Below are positions 32,718 through 43,000 of a stretch of DNA of 64,000 nucleotides, piece after piece. A model generated the notes under the pieces. It did no database searches, was not told where the DNA came from, and saw only the letters and a program-made list of their open reading frames with translations. Position numbers and translations under genes: made by a program. This DNA comes from CBDCVA01 sp965222935 [NCBI: Candidatus Latescibacterota bacterium] (lineage in GTDB: Bacteria; Latescibacterota; CBDCVA01), in NCBI GenBank assembly GCA_965222935.1, contig CBDCVA010000002.1:1860001-1924000 (forward strand). The letters run 5' to 3'. The first letter of the stretch is position 1, and each line of letters begins with the position of its first letter.

Positions 32718-34460
32718 CTATGCGAAGAGCAGTGCCGTGAGGGTCCAACAGACCGCGGCCAACCCGGCAGCAACGCTCGCCTGCGGGATTTGCGTCTTGA
32801 CGTGATCCATCAGGTCGCACCCCGTGGAAATCGAGCTCAGAACGGTCGTATCCGAGATCGGGGAACACTGATCGCCGAACACGCTTCCGTCCATGACCGC
32901 CGCAAAGCATATTGTCATGAAGAATTCCGGATGGGCGAGGCCGTTGGCTGAGGAGACTGCCCACGCCAGCGGCATCGCTAGCGGGAACGCAACGGCGTAG
33001 GTCCCCCAACTCGTCCCGGTCGAGAATGCGATCACGATCGTCAACGCCTGGAGCATCACGGGCAGCGCCCAAAACGGAATGCGTTCGCTCAGGATGTGGA
33101 CGAGATAAGCGCCTCCGCCGGCCTCTTTGCCCACGCCGCCGATCGTGATGGCCAGAAGGAGAATGACGGAGCCGCCGACCACCCCCTTCATCCCGACGGT
33201 GATCCCGTCGATCAAATCTTTCAAGGCCATCCCGCGGCCTAGTGCCATGAACGCGCCCAGGAGAAGCGCAAACCCGAAAGCCCATAACACATTGGGTGAG
33301 CCGAAGGCGACGAACGTACCGATTGCAATGGCGATCAGCGCCACGAGAGGTAAAACGAAGTCGAGGAGATGGGGCTTGTAGCCTCCCGGCACCTGCGCGT
33401 CGTGGAGTTCACGGGCCGCCAGGGGATTGGCATCGGGCGCGTCCAGTTGCCCCGTTTGCCGGGATCGGTTGATGGCCGCCAACAGCCGTTTCCCGACGAA
33501 GAGCGGTTTCTCGATGCTCAGCAGAAACGTCCCAAGCACGGCGAAAATTGCGTAGAAACAGAAAGGAACGCTCTTGAAAAAGAACAGCACGCGATCGGCC
33601 TCCGTCGCCAGGAAACTGACGCCCGCGACGTAGATAAAGGCCTGAACGTAGCCTGGCCACGCGTTGAACGCTAGCTGCGAAGCGATCGGAGAGGCGGTGG
33701 AGTCCACGATGTAGGAAAGCTCTTCGTGGCTGACTTTTTGGTCGTCCGCCAGCGGCTTGACCGTCGTTCCGACCAGCACCGTACTGACCGTTCCTCCCTG
33801 GAAAAACACGATCCCCAGCAGCCAGGCCACCAGCTTGGCAGAACGAGGTCCGGTCACGAACCGGCGCGCCATATACTCGGCAAAGGCCCGCGCAGCGCCC
33901 GTCTTCGACCAGATGCCGAGAAGCCCGCCCAACAGCCAGAGATACAGAATCAGCACGCTCGCCGCCGCGGTCGTAGAAAGCGACGTGACCAGAACGTCAC
34001 CGGTGATGTCGTAACGCCCTAGCAAGAACGCGCCCGCCACGACGCCCGCTAGAAGGGCGGTGATGGGCTCTTTCGTGATCCAACACAGGACAATGGCTAC
34101 GACCGCGGGCAAAAGGGACCAGTAGCCGAAGTGGGATCGCAGGTCCAGCCGATAGTACGCTCTGCCCCCTTCGGGCGTGTCCCGCCAGACGAATTCCTCC
34201 TTGATGCCCGGCGGCGCCGTCAACCGGGCCGGATTCAGCTTCGCCTCCGCGTAGGGCACGACGTCGGACAGATACGCCCTCTTCTCGCGCTGGATGAAGT
34301 ACACGGCCCCTGCGTCGTCCTGATGCACGTCGAGCAGCGTTTCGTCGACCGAAAGGGTGGGCTTCACATTCGACCCGACCCACATCGAGAGGGCCAGCCC
34401 TGCGATCAGGATCAGCAAGACTTTCTTCTGCGCGACGAACCGCACGATCGGTGAGCGCAT
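32718..34460 (-). CDS. nhaC: Na+/H+ antiporter, NhaC family
   Basis: 580 residues with about 11-12 transmembrane helices. STGTSWGTYAVAFPLAMP and FGDQCSPISDTTVLSS are the two conserved NhaC half-motifs; GGTVSTVLVGTTVKP is a third conserved stretch. It exchanges Na+ (or an amino-acid-type substrate in some relatives) for protons at the inner membrane. An unusual ~90-residue periplasmic loop follows the first helix (VDETLLDVHQDDAGAVY to YRLDLRSHFGYW). The ATG at 34460 follows AAAGG; an adjacent TTG is less likely. Confidence 0.9.
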   Translation of the reverse strand: MRSPIVRFVAQKKVLLILIAGLALSMWVGSNVKPTLSVDETLLDVHQDDAGAVYFIQREKRAYLSDVVPYAEAKLNPARLTAPPGIKEEFVWRDTPEGGRAYYRLDLRSHFGYWSLLPAVVAIVLCWITKEPITALLAGVVAGAFLLGRYDITGDVLVTSLSTTAAASVLILYLWLLGGLLGIWSKTGAARAFAEYMARRFVTGPRSAKLVAWLLGIVFFQGGTVSTVLVGTTVKPLADDQKVSHEELSYIVDSTASPIASQLAFNAWPGYVQAFIYVAGVSFLATEADRVLFFFKSVPFCFYAIFAVLGTFLLSIEKPLFVGKRLLAAINRSRQTGQLDAPDANPLAARELHDAQVPGGYKPHLLDFVLPLVALIAIAIGTFVAFGSPNVLWAFGFALLLGAFMALGRGMALKDLIDGITVGMKGVVGGSVILLLAITIGGVGKEAGGGAYLVHILSERIPFWALPVMLQALTIVIAFSTGTSWGTYAVAFPLAMPLAWAVSSANGLAHPEFFMTICFAAVMDGSVFGDQCSPISDTTVLSSISTGCDLMDHVKTQIPQASVAAGLAAVCWTLTALLFA

Positions 34461-34646
34461 CAAGACATACCTTTCTTCTGAGGGAGCGGTCGGAATGGAC
34501 GCTTTGACGCCTACTGCCTTACGTGAGGCTTAAGTGCTCTATGACCAACCAGGACAGCCGGCAGGGACATCACTCCATGGCATCGTATTGAAGCAGGGCG
34601 TTGGACGGCCGCCCGGTGTCGTGGACTCGTCGCCCGCAAGAACCGG

Positions 34647-35552
34647 TCAGAACTGATACTTCGTGTTGAAACTGATCGCCAGGAATTGAATGTCGCTCGT
34701 CGTCGCGCTGTATAGAACTCGATCACCGCGGCCAACCGAGGATTCGTGACTGCGGAGCTGATCCCACTCTCTTTCACCCTGGAATTCGCCGAAAGCCGTC
34801 CATCGGATCTTGAGCCCCACGGTGAATGGGTCGCTGACCTGATAATCCACACCGGCGAGCACCTGATAGCCAAGCAACGTGTCCGACAACTTGCCCGCAC
34901 CGACGGTGGTCGTGCCGGCAAGTTTCTCGTTCAGATCGCGATCTTCGAATGTTTTGATGTGGTCCGGATTGTCGTTCCGTTTCCATCGACTGAAGTAGTC
35001 GAGCGAAACACGCGCAACGCCCCCTCCGGCTCCCAGGTAGGGTGTAAACCGTGAGTCCGAGGCAAGGTCATAGTACAGGTTGGCGAAGAGGTTGTGCGAC
35101 AACACGTCATCGAGCCCGCCCTCTATGCCTTCGAGTTCTTGCTCCACTTTACCAAGGGTGACATCGTCGCTAACGACAGAACCGGAGTCGCGGTCATCAT
35201 GGGTTGTGGTTCGATGGAGATATTCCCCCTCGGCCCTCAAGTTCCCCCAGCGATACCCGAGGGCGAACCCCGCCGGAATCCCGCTGCCTCCGCCCATCTC
35301 ATTCGTCCATGCCGATGGAGGTGGCTGGACTTGACAACCGTCACCGGCCTCTTTCTCATCCGGGTTGATGATTTTGTCGCATACGGTACCCCAATCATTA
35401 TCCGAGCCGGCCACTTCCACGCCGGGGGCTACCGCTACCCCCAAGTCCATCTCCAGGTACAACCCGTCCTCAGCCCACACCTGGCCGGAAAAGACCCCAA
35501 AGGCCATGCAGACCAGCACGAGCACAAACTGCTGATACCTGATGCCATTCAT
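34647..35552 (-). CDS. outer-membrane beta-barrel protein
   Basis: 301 residues from the ATG at 35552, preceded by GGGAGAGG. Signal peptide about 1-27 (VLVLVCMAFGVFSGQVWA). The mature part has amphipathic strands; FTPYLGAGGGVARVSLDYF is the same motif as in 16508-17377, and it ends with the C-terminal strand FLAISFNTKYQF, terminal Phe as required for BAM recognition. The N-terminal loop carries two cysteines. A paralogue of the other barrel with unknown ligand. An upstream frame to 35696 is not supported. Confidence 0.85.
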   Translation of the reverse strand: MNGIRYQQFVLVLVCMAFGVFSGQVWAEDGLYLEMDLGVAVAPGVEVAGSDNDWGTVCDKIINPDEKEAGDGCQVQPPPSAWTNEMGGGSGIPAGFALGYRWGNLRAEGEYLHRTTTHDDRDSGSVVSDDVTLGKVEQELEGIEGGLDDVLSHNLFANLYYDLASDSRFTPYLGAGGGVARVSLDYFSRWKRNDNPDHIKTFEDRDLNEKLAGTTTVGAGKLSDTLLGYQVLAGVDYQVSDPFTVGLKIRWTAFGEFQGEREWDQLRSHESSVGRGDRVLYSATTSDIQFLAISFNTKYQF

Positions 35553-35718
35553 TTTCCTCTCCCTCTCACAAAAAATGTTGGAGTGCCCCAGTTGGACTCT
35601 AGACGTTCCAGCCATCCTAAGTATAGACCAAAAATAAAATAGGTCAATAGGTAAGGCCCTAGCTCCGCTGGGGTGGAAGCAGCGGTCGAGAGGCATTTCC
35701 CTGATCCAGCGATCTTCT

Positions 35719-36687
35719 CTACAACTCTGACGAAATCAAGCGCTCTGCCAGTTCCATCGCGTCCACCGGCCAGAAGCATTCCGGGCGAGGACGGCGCACA
35801 TGCGCTTGTCCGGCCGCAGGGCGGCAGTTCATCAAGCATTCGGTCCATTGGGCGGGAATCGCATCCCGACCGTACACGGCGCCGAGAAGCGCCCCGCAAA
35901 TGGCTGCATTGGTGTCGGTGTCTCCTCCGCGCATGACCGTGTCCACTAGGGCGTTCTCCGGATTTCGCGCATGGGAGAGCTGCCAGAGGGCGTTGCGGAA
36001 CGCTGTCAGAACCCAGCCCTGCTGGTGGACGTAATTCGCGGGCGGTGCTTCCATCGCACCCGTGACTGCGGCGATGAGCGAGTCGTCCGCATCCATCTCG
36101 TCGGCCCAGACGCCGATCTGCTCGTGGAGGTCACCGGCCCCGATCCCGGTTCTGACCGTGAGAGCTATCGCCATCGTGAACAGCGCGTTGGCCTGCTGGC
36201 AAACCGGATGAGGGTGGGTGAGCGCCGCATCCTGGCGCGCCCATTCGGCCACCTGCCCTAAGTCGTGGTTGGCCCCGAAGATGCCCAGCGGGCTGATCCT
36301 CATCATCGCCCCGTTGGCCTGGCTATCCGGATTGCGCTGTCCCCGCAGACCGCCCTTGACCGTCATGCCGCAATCGAAGGGACCCGAGTTCAACCAGAAG
36401 ACGTAAGCCTTCCTGGCTTCCTCCGAATCGTATCTTCCGCGCTCCGCCAGCATGCGGGCCAGCGACAACGCCATCTCGGAATCATCCGTCGGTTGTCCGG
36501 CAATCGTGTCCCAGGTCCCCCCGGCGGCAAGCTCCCGGACACCGTCAGGATAGTCCTGCCGAATCTGCTCCGCCGTCTGGAATTCCACCAGGCTGCCCAG
36601 AGCGTCCCCGGCGAGTTGGCCGAGCAGGCATCCCTGAGCCCGGGAGAGGACGTCGGTGTCTGCGGATTCATGGCGGGTCTGGGTCAT
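35719..36687 (-). CDS. ADP-ribosylglycohydrolase family protein (DraG-like)
   Basis: 322 residues. The dinuclear-metal motifs are present in order: GQLAGDALGS (about 23-32), PTDDSEMALSLA (about 66-77) and GGDTDTNAAICGALLGA (about 258-274). The enzyme would remove ADP-ribose from a macromolecule or from O-acetyl-ADP-ribose in the cytoplasm. Its ATG overlaps the stop of the upstream DUF262-HNH gene (ATGA), so they form a tight pair. ADP-ribose hydrolases are found as the reversing half of ADP-ribosylation-based toxin systems, but no transferase is visible here. Confidence 0.9.
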   Translation of the reverse strand: MTQTRHESADTDVLSRAQGCLLGQLAGDALGSLVEFQTAEQIRQDYPDGVRELAAGGTWDTIAGQPTDDSEMALSLARMLAERGRYDSEEARKAYVFWLNSGPFDCGMTVKGGLRGQRNPDSQANGAMMRISPLGIFGANHDLGQVAEWARQDAALTHPHPVCQQANALFTMAIALTVRTGIGAGDLHEQIGVWADEMDADDSLIAAVTGAMEAPPANYVHQQGWVLTAFRNALWQLSHARNPENALVDTVMRGGDTDTNAAICGALLGAVYGRDAIPAQWTECLMNCRPAAGQAHVRRPRPECFWPVDAMELAERLISSEL

Positions 36688-38561
36688 AGGGCTACTTCCG
36701 GTATTTCGTCATGCTCTTCTTCGTCCTCGATATACATGTCCGTGTAATCCGTAGAACTGAGAGCATTCACGAAAACACTGCGGCCACTTTCTAGTTCCCG
36801 GCCCATGGCTTTACCGATCAGCTTCAGCATGGCCTCACCACGCGACACAAACGACTTGGCAAAATCATCGGCGGTCAAGTGAGAGGCATTCAACCAGTGC
36901 GATTCCAGCAATTCGTCCAGCTTGCCCGGTGGCACTTTATGCCGTATTCGGTCCAGGTATTGAGATGGAGCACGTCCCCCGAAAAATTTGTGGGTAGAAG
37001 CGTTAATAGGCGTTTTGTTTATGATTGAGTCATATAGCCTCCTGGGTATCTTTTGACATTGACACCAAGCAACGGGAAAGATGTGATGGATATCGATACG
37101 CTCGTTATCACAGGTGGCTATTGACAGCGGCTCGGCTTTCATCCAGTCGGCTGCACCATTCTTCATCTGTAGCGCATACACTCCTTTGTAGGCGGCGCTC
37201 GCCCTGGACCGCAGAGTGATAAGACGCTCAGGTATAAAGCTGGCTTCGTTGATGAGACGTGGCGGCGCTCCACCCCGGACAAATTCGGCCACCTCCACCA
37301 GATCAAGGGCGAACTGTGTTTCAGTGGTACCGCCGTAAACCTCGCCAAAAATCCCCGACCAATACCAGCGTTCCAGTCGTTCTAAGGCAACCGCCGTATC
37401 CAGTTCCTTGCCGAGTTCCACATATAAGGCGGCGAGCGGCACCAACTGGGTGTTGTAGGGCACGTTCTTCCGCCCGAAAACAAATTGGGACCGCAGAAAT
37501 TTCGCAGCATCTATGAAGCCGGACTCTACCTTGTCCGCCCAGCGAATATAGTCATCCAGATTGAGATCAAGGATGTCCCTTTTCTTGCAGCCGACGACGG
37601 GGGCCTGAGCAGTCGACGCGCTCTTCTGGATGGTGAGCCGGCGGCGTTCCTGGGTCTTCAGCAAGGCCACAGCCTGGAGAAACTGGTCGCCGTTCGTCCC
37701 CTGCAGCACGCCGAAGGATGAGTACATCCGGCGTTTGCGGGATTCCCAGTCGTCCCGCAGCGAAAAGGTATCGGCGTCCGCTGCAAACGAGGCTGTGGCT
37801 AGCTCGAACACGTTGAGGGTTACGCCGCCCGTGTTCACTTTCTCGAAGACCGTGCACACCGCTTCTTTCGGTGTACCCTTGTCCAGGTTTATAACTGGCA
37901 ACTGGTACTCGGCGAAGTTCTTTTGAACGTCCTCCTGAAAACTCGTGAAGAAATCGAGAGCCCCCCCTTCTGGATGCGGCCCATCGGCCTCTTGCCAGTA
38001 TTGTAAATATCCCACCATCCAGCGCATGGGATCCATCAGCTTTTCGGTAGGGATCATGTGCTGCTGGTATTCCAGTTCCGCAGTGGATAAATCCAGAACG
38101 GTCTGACGGCCGAAATCCTTGGTCACCTTGCGGTTTTCAGGAACGCTGATGATGGCGTCTTCCCGGTCTGTCAGCGGATCCATGGCCGACAGCATATTGA
38201 CGTAGTACCATCGCATGACTTTCTGACGTTTGCTGTCGCTGGTATCCACTGGCCCAAGATGGCGCAGGGACTGATACAGGGAGGTTAGCCGCTGTTGCCC
38301 GTCCAACAGGAAAAAATCGGGAGAATCGCCGGTGTTGCCGTTGCTAACTCCCTCGATAGGCCGCGTTTTGAATTTGATGTCGCTGCCGGACGACAGGGTC
38401 ATTACGGCCCCTATGGGAAACCCCCTCGAAAGGCTGGCCAGAAGCCCACGAATGCGGGCGTCGTCCCAGATCCAGCCGCGTTGGAAATCGGGCAACTGTA
38501 TCTTTCCGGCTTCTACCTGTTCGAGCAGATTCTTGAGCAAAACTGGAATGGCACTAAACAT
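36684..38561 (-). CDS. DUF262 plus HNH protein (GmrSD-like)
   Basis: 625 residues from ATG 38561, which follows GAGGAG; the GTG at 38570 is an alternative. The N-terminal DUF262/GmrS domain has LPDFQRGWIWDDARIRGLL (about 22-40) and LLDGQQRLTSLY (about 85-96), the ParB-like NTP-dependent fold. The C-terminal DUF1524-type HNH motif is IDIHHIFPVAWC (near 515-525) followed by INKTPI. Family knowledge: GmrSD is a type IV restriction enzyme cutting glucosyl-hydroxymethyl-cytosine phage DNA, and related fusions occur in BREX (BrxU) and Ssp systems. It is coupled to an ADP-ribosylglycohydrolase, an unusual partner. A phage-defence role is likely but inferred. Confidence 0.88.
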   Translation of the reverse strand: MFSAIPVLLKNLLEQVEAGKIQLPDFQRGWIWDDARIRGLLASLSRGFPIGAVMTLSSGSDIKFKTRPIEGVSNGNTGDSPDFFLLDGQQRLTSLYQSLRHLGPVDTSDSKRQKVMRWYYVNMLSAMDPLTDREDAIISVPENRKVTKDFGRQTVLDLSTAELEYQQHMIPTEKLMDPMRWMVGYLQYWQEADGPHPEGGALDFFTSFQEDVQKNFAEYQLPVINLDKGTPKEAVCTVFEKVNTGGVTLNVFELATASFAADADTFSLRDDWESRKRRMYSSFGVLQGTNGDQFLQAVALLKTQERRRLTIQKSASTAQAPVVGCKKRDILDLNLDDYIRWADKVESGFIDAAKFLRSQFVFGRKNVPYNTQLVPLAALYVELGKELDTAVALERLERWYWSGIFGEVYGGTTETQFALDLVEVAEFVRGGAPPRLINEASFIPERLITLRSRASAAYKGVYALQMKNGAADWMKAEPLSIATCDNERIDIHHIFPVAWCQCQKIPRRLYDSIINKTPINASTHKFFGGRAPSQYLDRIRHKVPPGKLDELLESHWLNASHLTADDFAKSFVSRGEAMLKLIGKAMGRELESGRSVFVNALSSTDYTDMYIEDEEEHDEIPEVAL

Positions 38562-38813
38562 TTGTTGCACTCCTCACAACGATCGTGTCTCTGATTATAG
38601 CACGGGTTCCCTCACTGAGAGTCGCACCGAGCGACTGCCAGCCTGCGTGTCCATATGGGTTGGAGCTACCGCAAGCTACCCGTTCCACCTGCTTTCCGTG
38701 ACCTCACTGGCGCCAGCGGACCAGGGGCGGATAGCGTCCTGTTTTCGACCCCAACAGGGTTGCTCTCTGGGGCTTGTGTAACCAACAACCGATAGGGTGG
38801 GCGGTCGAAAATC

Positions 38814-38889
38814 TGGCTCGGGCGGCAGGACTCGAACCTGCAACTTAGTGGTTAACAGCCACTCACTCTGCCGATTGAGTTACGCCCGA
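38814..38889 (-). tRNA. tRNA-Asn (anticodon GTT)
   Basis: 76 nt including an encoded CCA end (TGG at 38814-38816 on the + strand). The acceptor stem TCGGGCG/CGCCCGA pairs fully. The anticodon loop is CTGTTAA with GTT, and GGTTCGAGTCC forms the T arm. It lies alone, 250 nt downstream in map position from the DUF262 gene, where accessory genes give way to chromosomal ones. Confidence 0.97.
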
Positions 38890-38977
38890 ACGCCGGTCCA
38901 AATATCGTACGCCCCAGCCCAACTGTCAACCTGGCCGCATATTGTCGATTCGCCCTGGACGCGCTATCTTCCCAACC

Positions 38978-39943
38978 ATGCATGCTCTCGGGGCATTGGA
39001 ATGGGGAGCACTTTTGCGCTCCCGCGCCGTCGCGTACGCTGTAACCGCCCTGGCATTAGCGTACCTTGCCCTTCGCATCCCCATCGCGTCGCTGGTCGAG
39101 GCTTTCCGGACGTGCGATGTACGCTGGGTCGCCGCCGCCGCCGCGCTGGTCCCGCTGAACCTCGCCTTTCAGGCTGCGAAGTGGCGCTTTGTGCTTCGCG
39201 CGGGTGGCCTGCGAGCTCCCTGGCGCGATGTGTGGCGCTCGCTGATGGGCGGACTGGCGCTGGGAGCTCTCACTCCGTGGCGCATCGGCGACCTGGCGCG
39301 CGGGGCGCTGTTACCTGGGAGAAATGTGGCGGCCGTGGCACTGCTCACAGTTGTGGACAGAGCCGCGAATTTCATCGCGCTCATGCTCATGGGTGCCATC
39401 GGGGCGCTCTGGCTCCTGGAGGGTGTGCCGATGGTGGCCGTGATGGCGACCGTGGTCGCGTGCGGTTGGGGCTGGCGATGGCCGGGACCGCTAGTCCGGG
39501 CGCTGGGGAGAATGGCTGCGCTCACGCGCTGGGGCGAGCCGACCGGACGGGCCATCGGGCTCCTGAGCGGTTTCACCTGGCGGGAGCGTCAGCGGCTTCT
39601 TCTCTGGGCGGTGGCCTTTGTCGCCGTTTGGTCGGTTCAGTTCCTCTTGTTGGTGCGCGCGTGGGGACCCTTCGATATTGCGCTCGGCGCCCTGGCCGTC
39701 CCGGCCATGTTCGTGGTACGCGCCCTGATCCCGGCGCCCGCGGGCGGGTTCGGCGTGCGCGAGGCCCTCGCTGTGGTCTTCCTGGGCGCATGTGGCGCTG
39801 CCCCGATCTCCGCTGCGCTCGCTGCGACGGCCCTCTTCGTCCTCAACGTGGCGCTCCCGGCCGTCCTCGCCGCGCCCGTCGTGCTGAGGCGTACCTGGCA
39901 CAGGGCAACGTTCTCGACCCGGAAACCGCGGCCCCTTATATAA
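38978..39943 (+). CDS. lysylphosphatidylglycerol synthase TM-domain family membrane protein
   Basis: 321 residues from ATG 38978. About eight transmembrane helices, very Ala/Leu/Trp-rich, with the UPF0104 signatures: LNLAFQAAKWRFVLRAGG, LGALTPWRIGDLARG, and PAPAGGFGVREALAVVFLG. Relatives flip or synthesise aminoacyl-phosphatidylglycerol or act as accessory membrane proteins in lipid glycosylation. No catalytic MprF domain is attached, so it is the membrane part only. It is GC-rich (well above the window average). A convergent glnE gene lies downstream. Confidence 0.85.
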   Translation: MHALGALEWGALLRSRAVAYAVTALALAYLALRIPIASLVEAFRTCDVRWVAAAAALVPLNLAFQAAKWRFVLRAGGLRAPWRDVWRSLMGGLALGALTPWRIGDLARGALLPGRNVAAVALLTVVDRAANFIALMLMGAIGALWLLEGVPMVAVMATVVACGWGWRWPGPLVRALGRMAALTRWGEPTGRAIGLLSGFTWRERQRLLLWAVAFVAVWSVQFLLLVRAWGPFDIALGALAVPAMFVVRALIPAPAGGFGVREALAVVFLGACGAAPISAALAATALFVLNVALPAVLAAPVVLRRTWHRATFSTRKPRPLI

Positions 39944-40008
39944 GACACGAATTTGCGCGCTATCATCATCGGCGCCGGACATGGCGTCCGGTTCGATGCC
40001 GCTAGGGT

Positions 40009-43000
40009 CTATGGCGCGCCCGTAGCTTCGGGTGCGGCGCCCTCGCGTTTGAAGATCCGGTCCAGCAACTCGCGCGTGGCGCTCATCTGTGCTTCGAGGG
40101 TTGTCAGCGCCGCCTCGGGCGTGCGGCCCTTTCGCTCCAGTTCCGGTGCTCCCCGCATGTAGGCTGCGAGTTGCGCGGTGCCCTCGCGAGTGCGCGCCAC
40201 CGTGTCCAGGGTGCGGTCGTGGCCGATGCGCATCCGAGTCTCGACCCATCGCAGCGTCCGGTAGGCTCGCCGGAGATAGGCGGCCTCGGCGTCGCCCAAG
40301 TGCCCCGCGCGCGCCAGGGCCTCGAGCATGGCGAGCGTCCCTCCCGGTTTTCGGAGTGCGGGATCGGCTGCGCCGTAGCGCATCAAGAGCATCTGAGCGA
40401 CGAACTCCACGTCCACCAGGCCTCCACGTCCCGCCTTGATGTTGAGGCGGCCGCGCTCCCTCGAAGCCGCCTCGCGCTCCATCCGTCGCCGTGTGGCGCG
40501 CATGGTCTTGATCTCGGTCGTCGTGATCCCGCCGTAGGCCTCCGCGGTGATCGCCTTCTCCAGTTCAGCCCCAAACGCTGTTTCCCTAGCGATGACGCGC
40601 GCCCGCGTGAGCGCCTGCCGCTCCCACGTACCGGCCCGCTGCGCCAGATAATGCCGGTACTGAGTCAGAGGAAGTGACAGGGCCGCGCTGTGGCCCTCGG
40701 GGCGAAGGCGTAGGTCCGAGCGATAGAGAACGCCACGGTCGGTGGGCCGCGAAAGGATGCGGAGCATCTCGGCCACCAGTCTGCCGAAGAACTCGTGGTG
40801 ACTCAAACGACCCTGCGGCCCGCCAGCCGTTGTGCCATCGGCCTCGTAGACGTGGAACCAATCGAGGTCCGATCCGAACGTCATCTCGCCGCTGCCGAAC
40901 TTGCCCATGGCGATGACAGCCTCGCTAGCGGCTGGGGCACCGAAGAGGGCACACAAGGCATTCCTGCACCAGCAGTGCACGCGCTCGACCACGATGTCGG
41001 CGAGCGCTGTCAGCTCCTCGAAGGTTGCCTCCTGGGACGCCAGGGCTGTGACCAAGCGAACACCGATGCGCAAAAGTTCGCGGTTGCGGAAAGCGTGGAG
41101 CGCCGCGACGAAGCCCCTTTCGTCGGCTAGCCATGGCAGCTCGGCCTCGGCGCGCGCCGCCATCGTACCCGGCGTATCGCTCTCACCGGGGGTCCCCAAC
41201 AGCGCCAAGGGCGACGTGAGCCAATCCAGAAGCTCCGGATGGCGGACGATCAGTTGGCTGAGGAAATCGCTTGTCCCTCCGAGCGCGACCATCAGATCCA
41301 CCAGGCCGGGGTTATCCGCCATGAGCTCGTACAGCGTCTCGGGCGCCCCATGGGATCGGACCATGCTCTCGATGTGGGCGAGCGCTCGATCTGGGTCGGA
41401 GCTCTCAGCTACTTTTTCGAGAAGCTGCGGCGCCAGGCGCAGGAAGTGCTCGTAGACCGAAAGGCCGTAGATTTTAGGGAAATGTCCCGTGGCCAGCGCT
41501 ACAAGGTGGCGGTGCGCGGTGCGCAAATCGCGGAAGCCGTAGGGGGCCAGGACTTGGGCGATGGCGCCTCCCGTGCTGCGGTCCTCTCCGCGTTGGACCG
41601 GATGGACGGCCCCGGAGACCGGCGGGATTTCGAGCAGCGAGGCGAGGTTCGGTAGCTCCTTCGGGGCTTCCTCGGGGTAAAAGATAGCATCGAAAATCTG
41701 GCTCGTCCGAACACGGTGAGCGGCCAGGGCTCTATCGAAAGCCTTTACACCCTGTTCACCGCCTCTCTCAAAACCCATCGTGTGGGCCAGCCGCGCGAGT
41801 TCCGTTGCGTCGGTCGGGATCTCGTACGCGCGCAGCCCGTGAACCATCTGGAGCCGGTGCTCCAGGTTCCGGTAGAACGTGTAGGCTTCTCGCAAGCCAT
41901 GTGCTTCGTCGGGGGAAAGCGAGCCCACGGCCTTGAGCACCCCGAGCGCCGCGAAGGTATTCCCACAGCGCGCCTGGGGCTTCTGCGAGCCGACCAGGAG
42001 CTGCAGGCACTGCACGATGAACTCGACGTCGCGGATGCCGCCCCTCGCCAGCTTGACGTTACGCTCCCCGCCGCGCCCGGAGCCCACGTGGGTCTCGATC
42101 TCCTCCCGGACGCGCCGGATTTCTTCCTGGGGCGTGAAGCTCGTGAAGGCGCGGACGTAGACCAGGGGCTCCACCAACTCGACGAACGCATCGCCCACCT
42201 TCCGGTTGCCCGCCGCTGGGCGTGCTTTGATGAGCATCTGCCGCTCCCATAGCGCCGACCGCGTCCGATAGTAGCGATGCATCTCCTCCAGGCTCTGGAC
42301 CAGCGTGCCGCTCTGGCCCTCAGGACGGAGGCGCATGTCCACGCGATAGAGTGCCCCCTCATCGCCCGGCGCGGTCAACAGCGCGATCAGCCGCTCTCCG
42401 AGCCGCGCGAAGGCCTCTTGCGGCACCAAACCGCCCAGGTCGAGAGATCGCGCGGCCTCGCCGTCGTACGTGAACAGCGCATCTATGTCGGAGCTGAAGT
42501 TCAGCTCACAGCCACCCCATTTTCCTAGGGCCACAACAGCGAACGGCAGCTTTTCCGCCGGAGGCCATCGGACGCCGAGCTGTACCGCCAGTTCTCGCGC
42601 CGACAGCTCTAGGGTCTCCGAGACAACACGGTCCGCCAACGTTGCCAGCTTCGCCGTCACCGCCTCGGCGTCCAAGCGGCCCAACAGATCGCTGGCACCA
42701 ATCCGGAAGAGTTCCTGCCGCTGATAGCGCCGCAGCGCCCGTGAGGCATCCTCGGTGCCGGACGCCGTAGCGATCCACCGCCGCGCCGCCGCCCAGGCGC
42801 GATCCTGGACCTTCACGTTCCGGTCGGGGTCAGGAGAGGAGGCCAACCAGCGCCAGAGGCTCGGGTTGCGCGCGAGAATGTCCGCTAGGAACTCACTCGC
42901 GCCCAGCACAGTCATCAGAGACCCCACAACCCGCGGCTGCTGTGAGATCGCTAACACGGCTCTCCGGCTTTTTCCGCCGCCGCCGCCCAGCCGCTCGATG

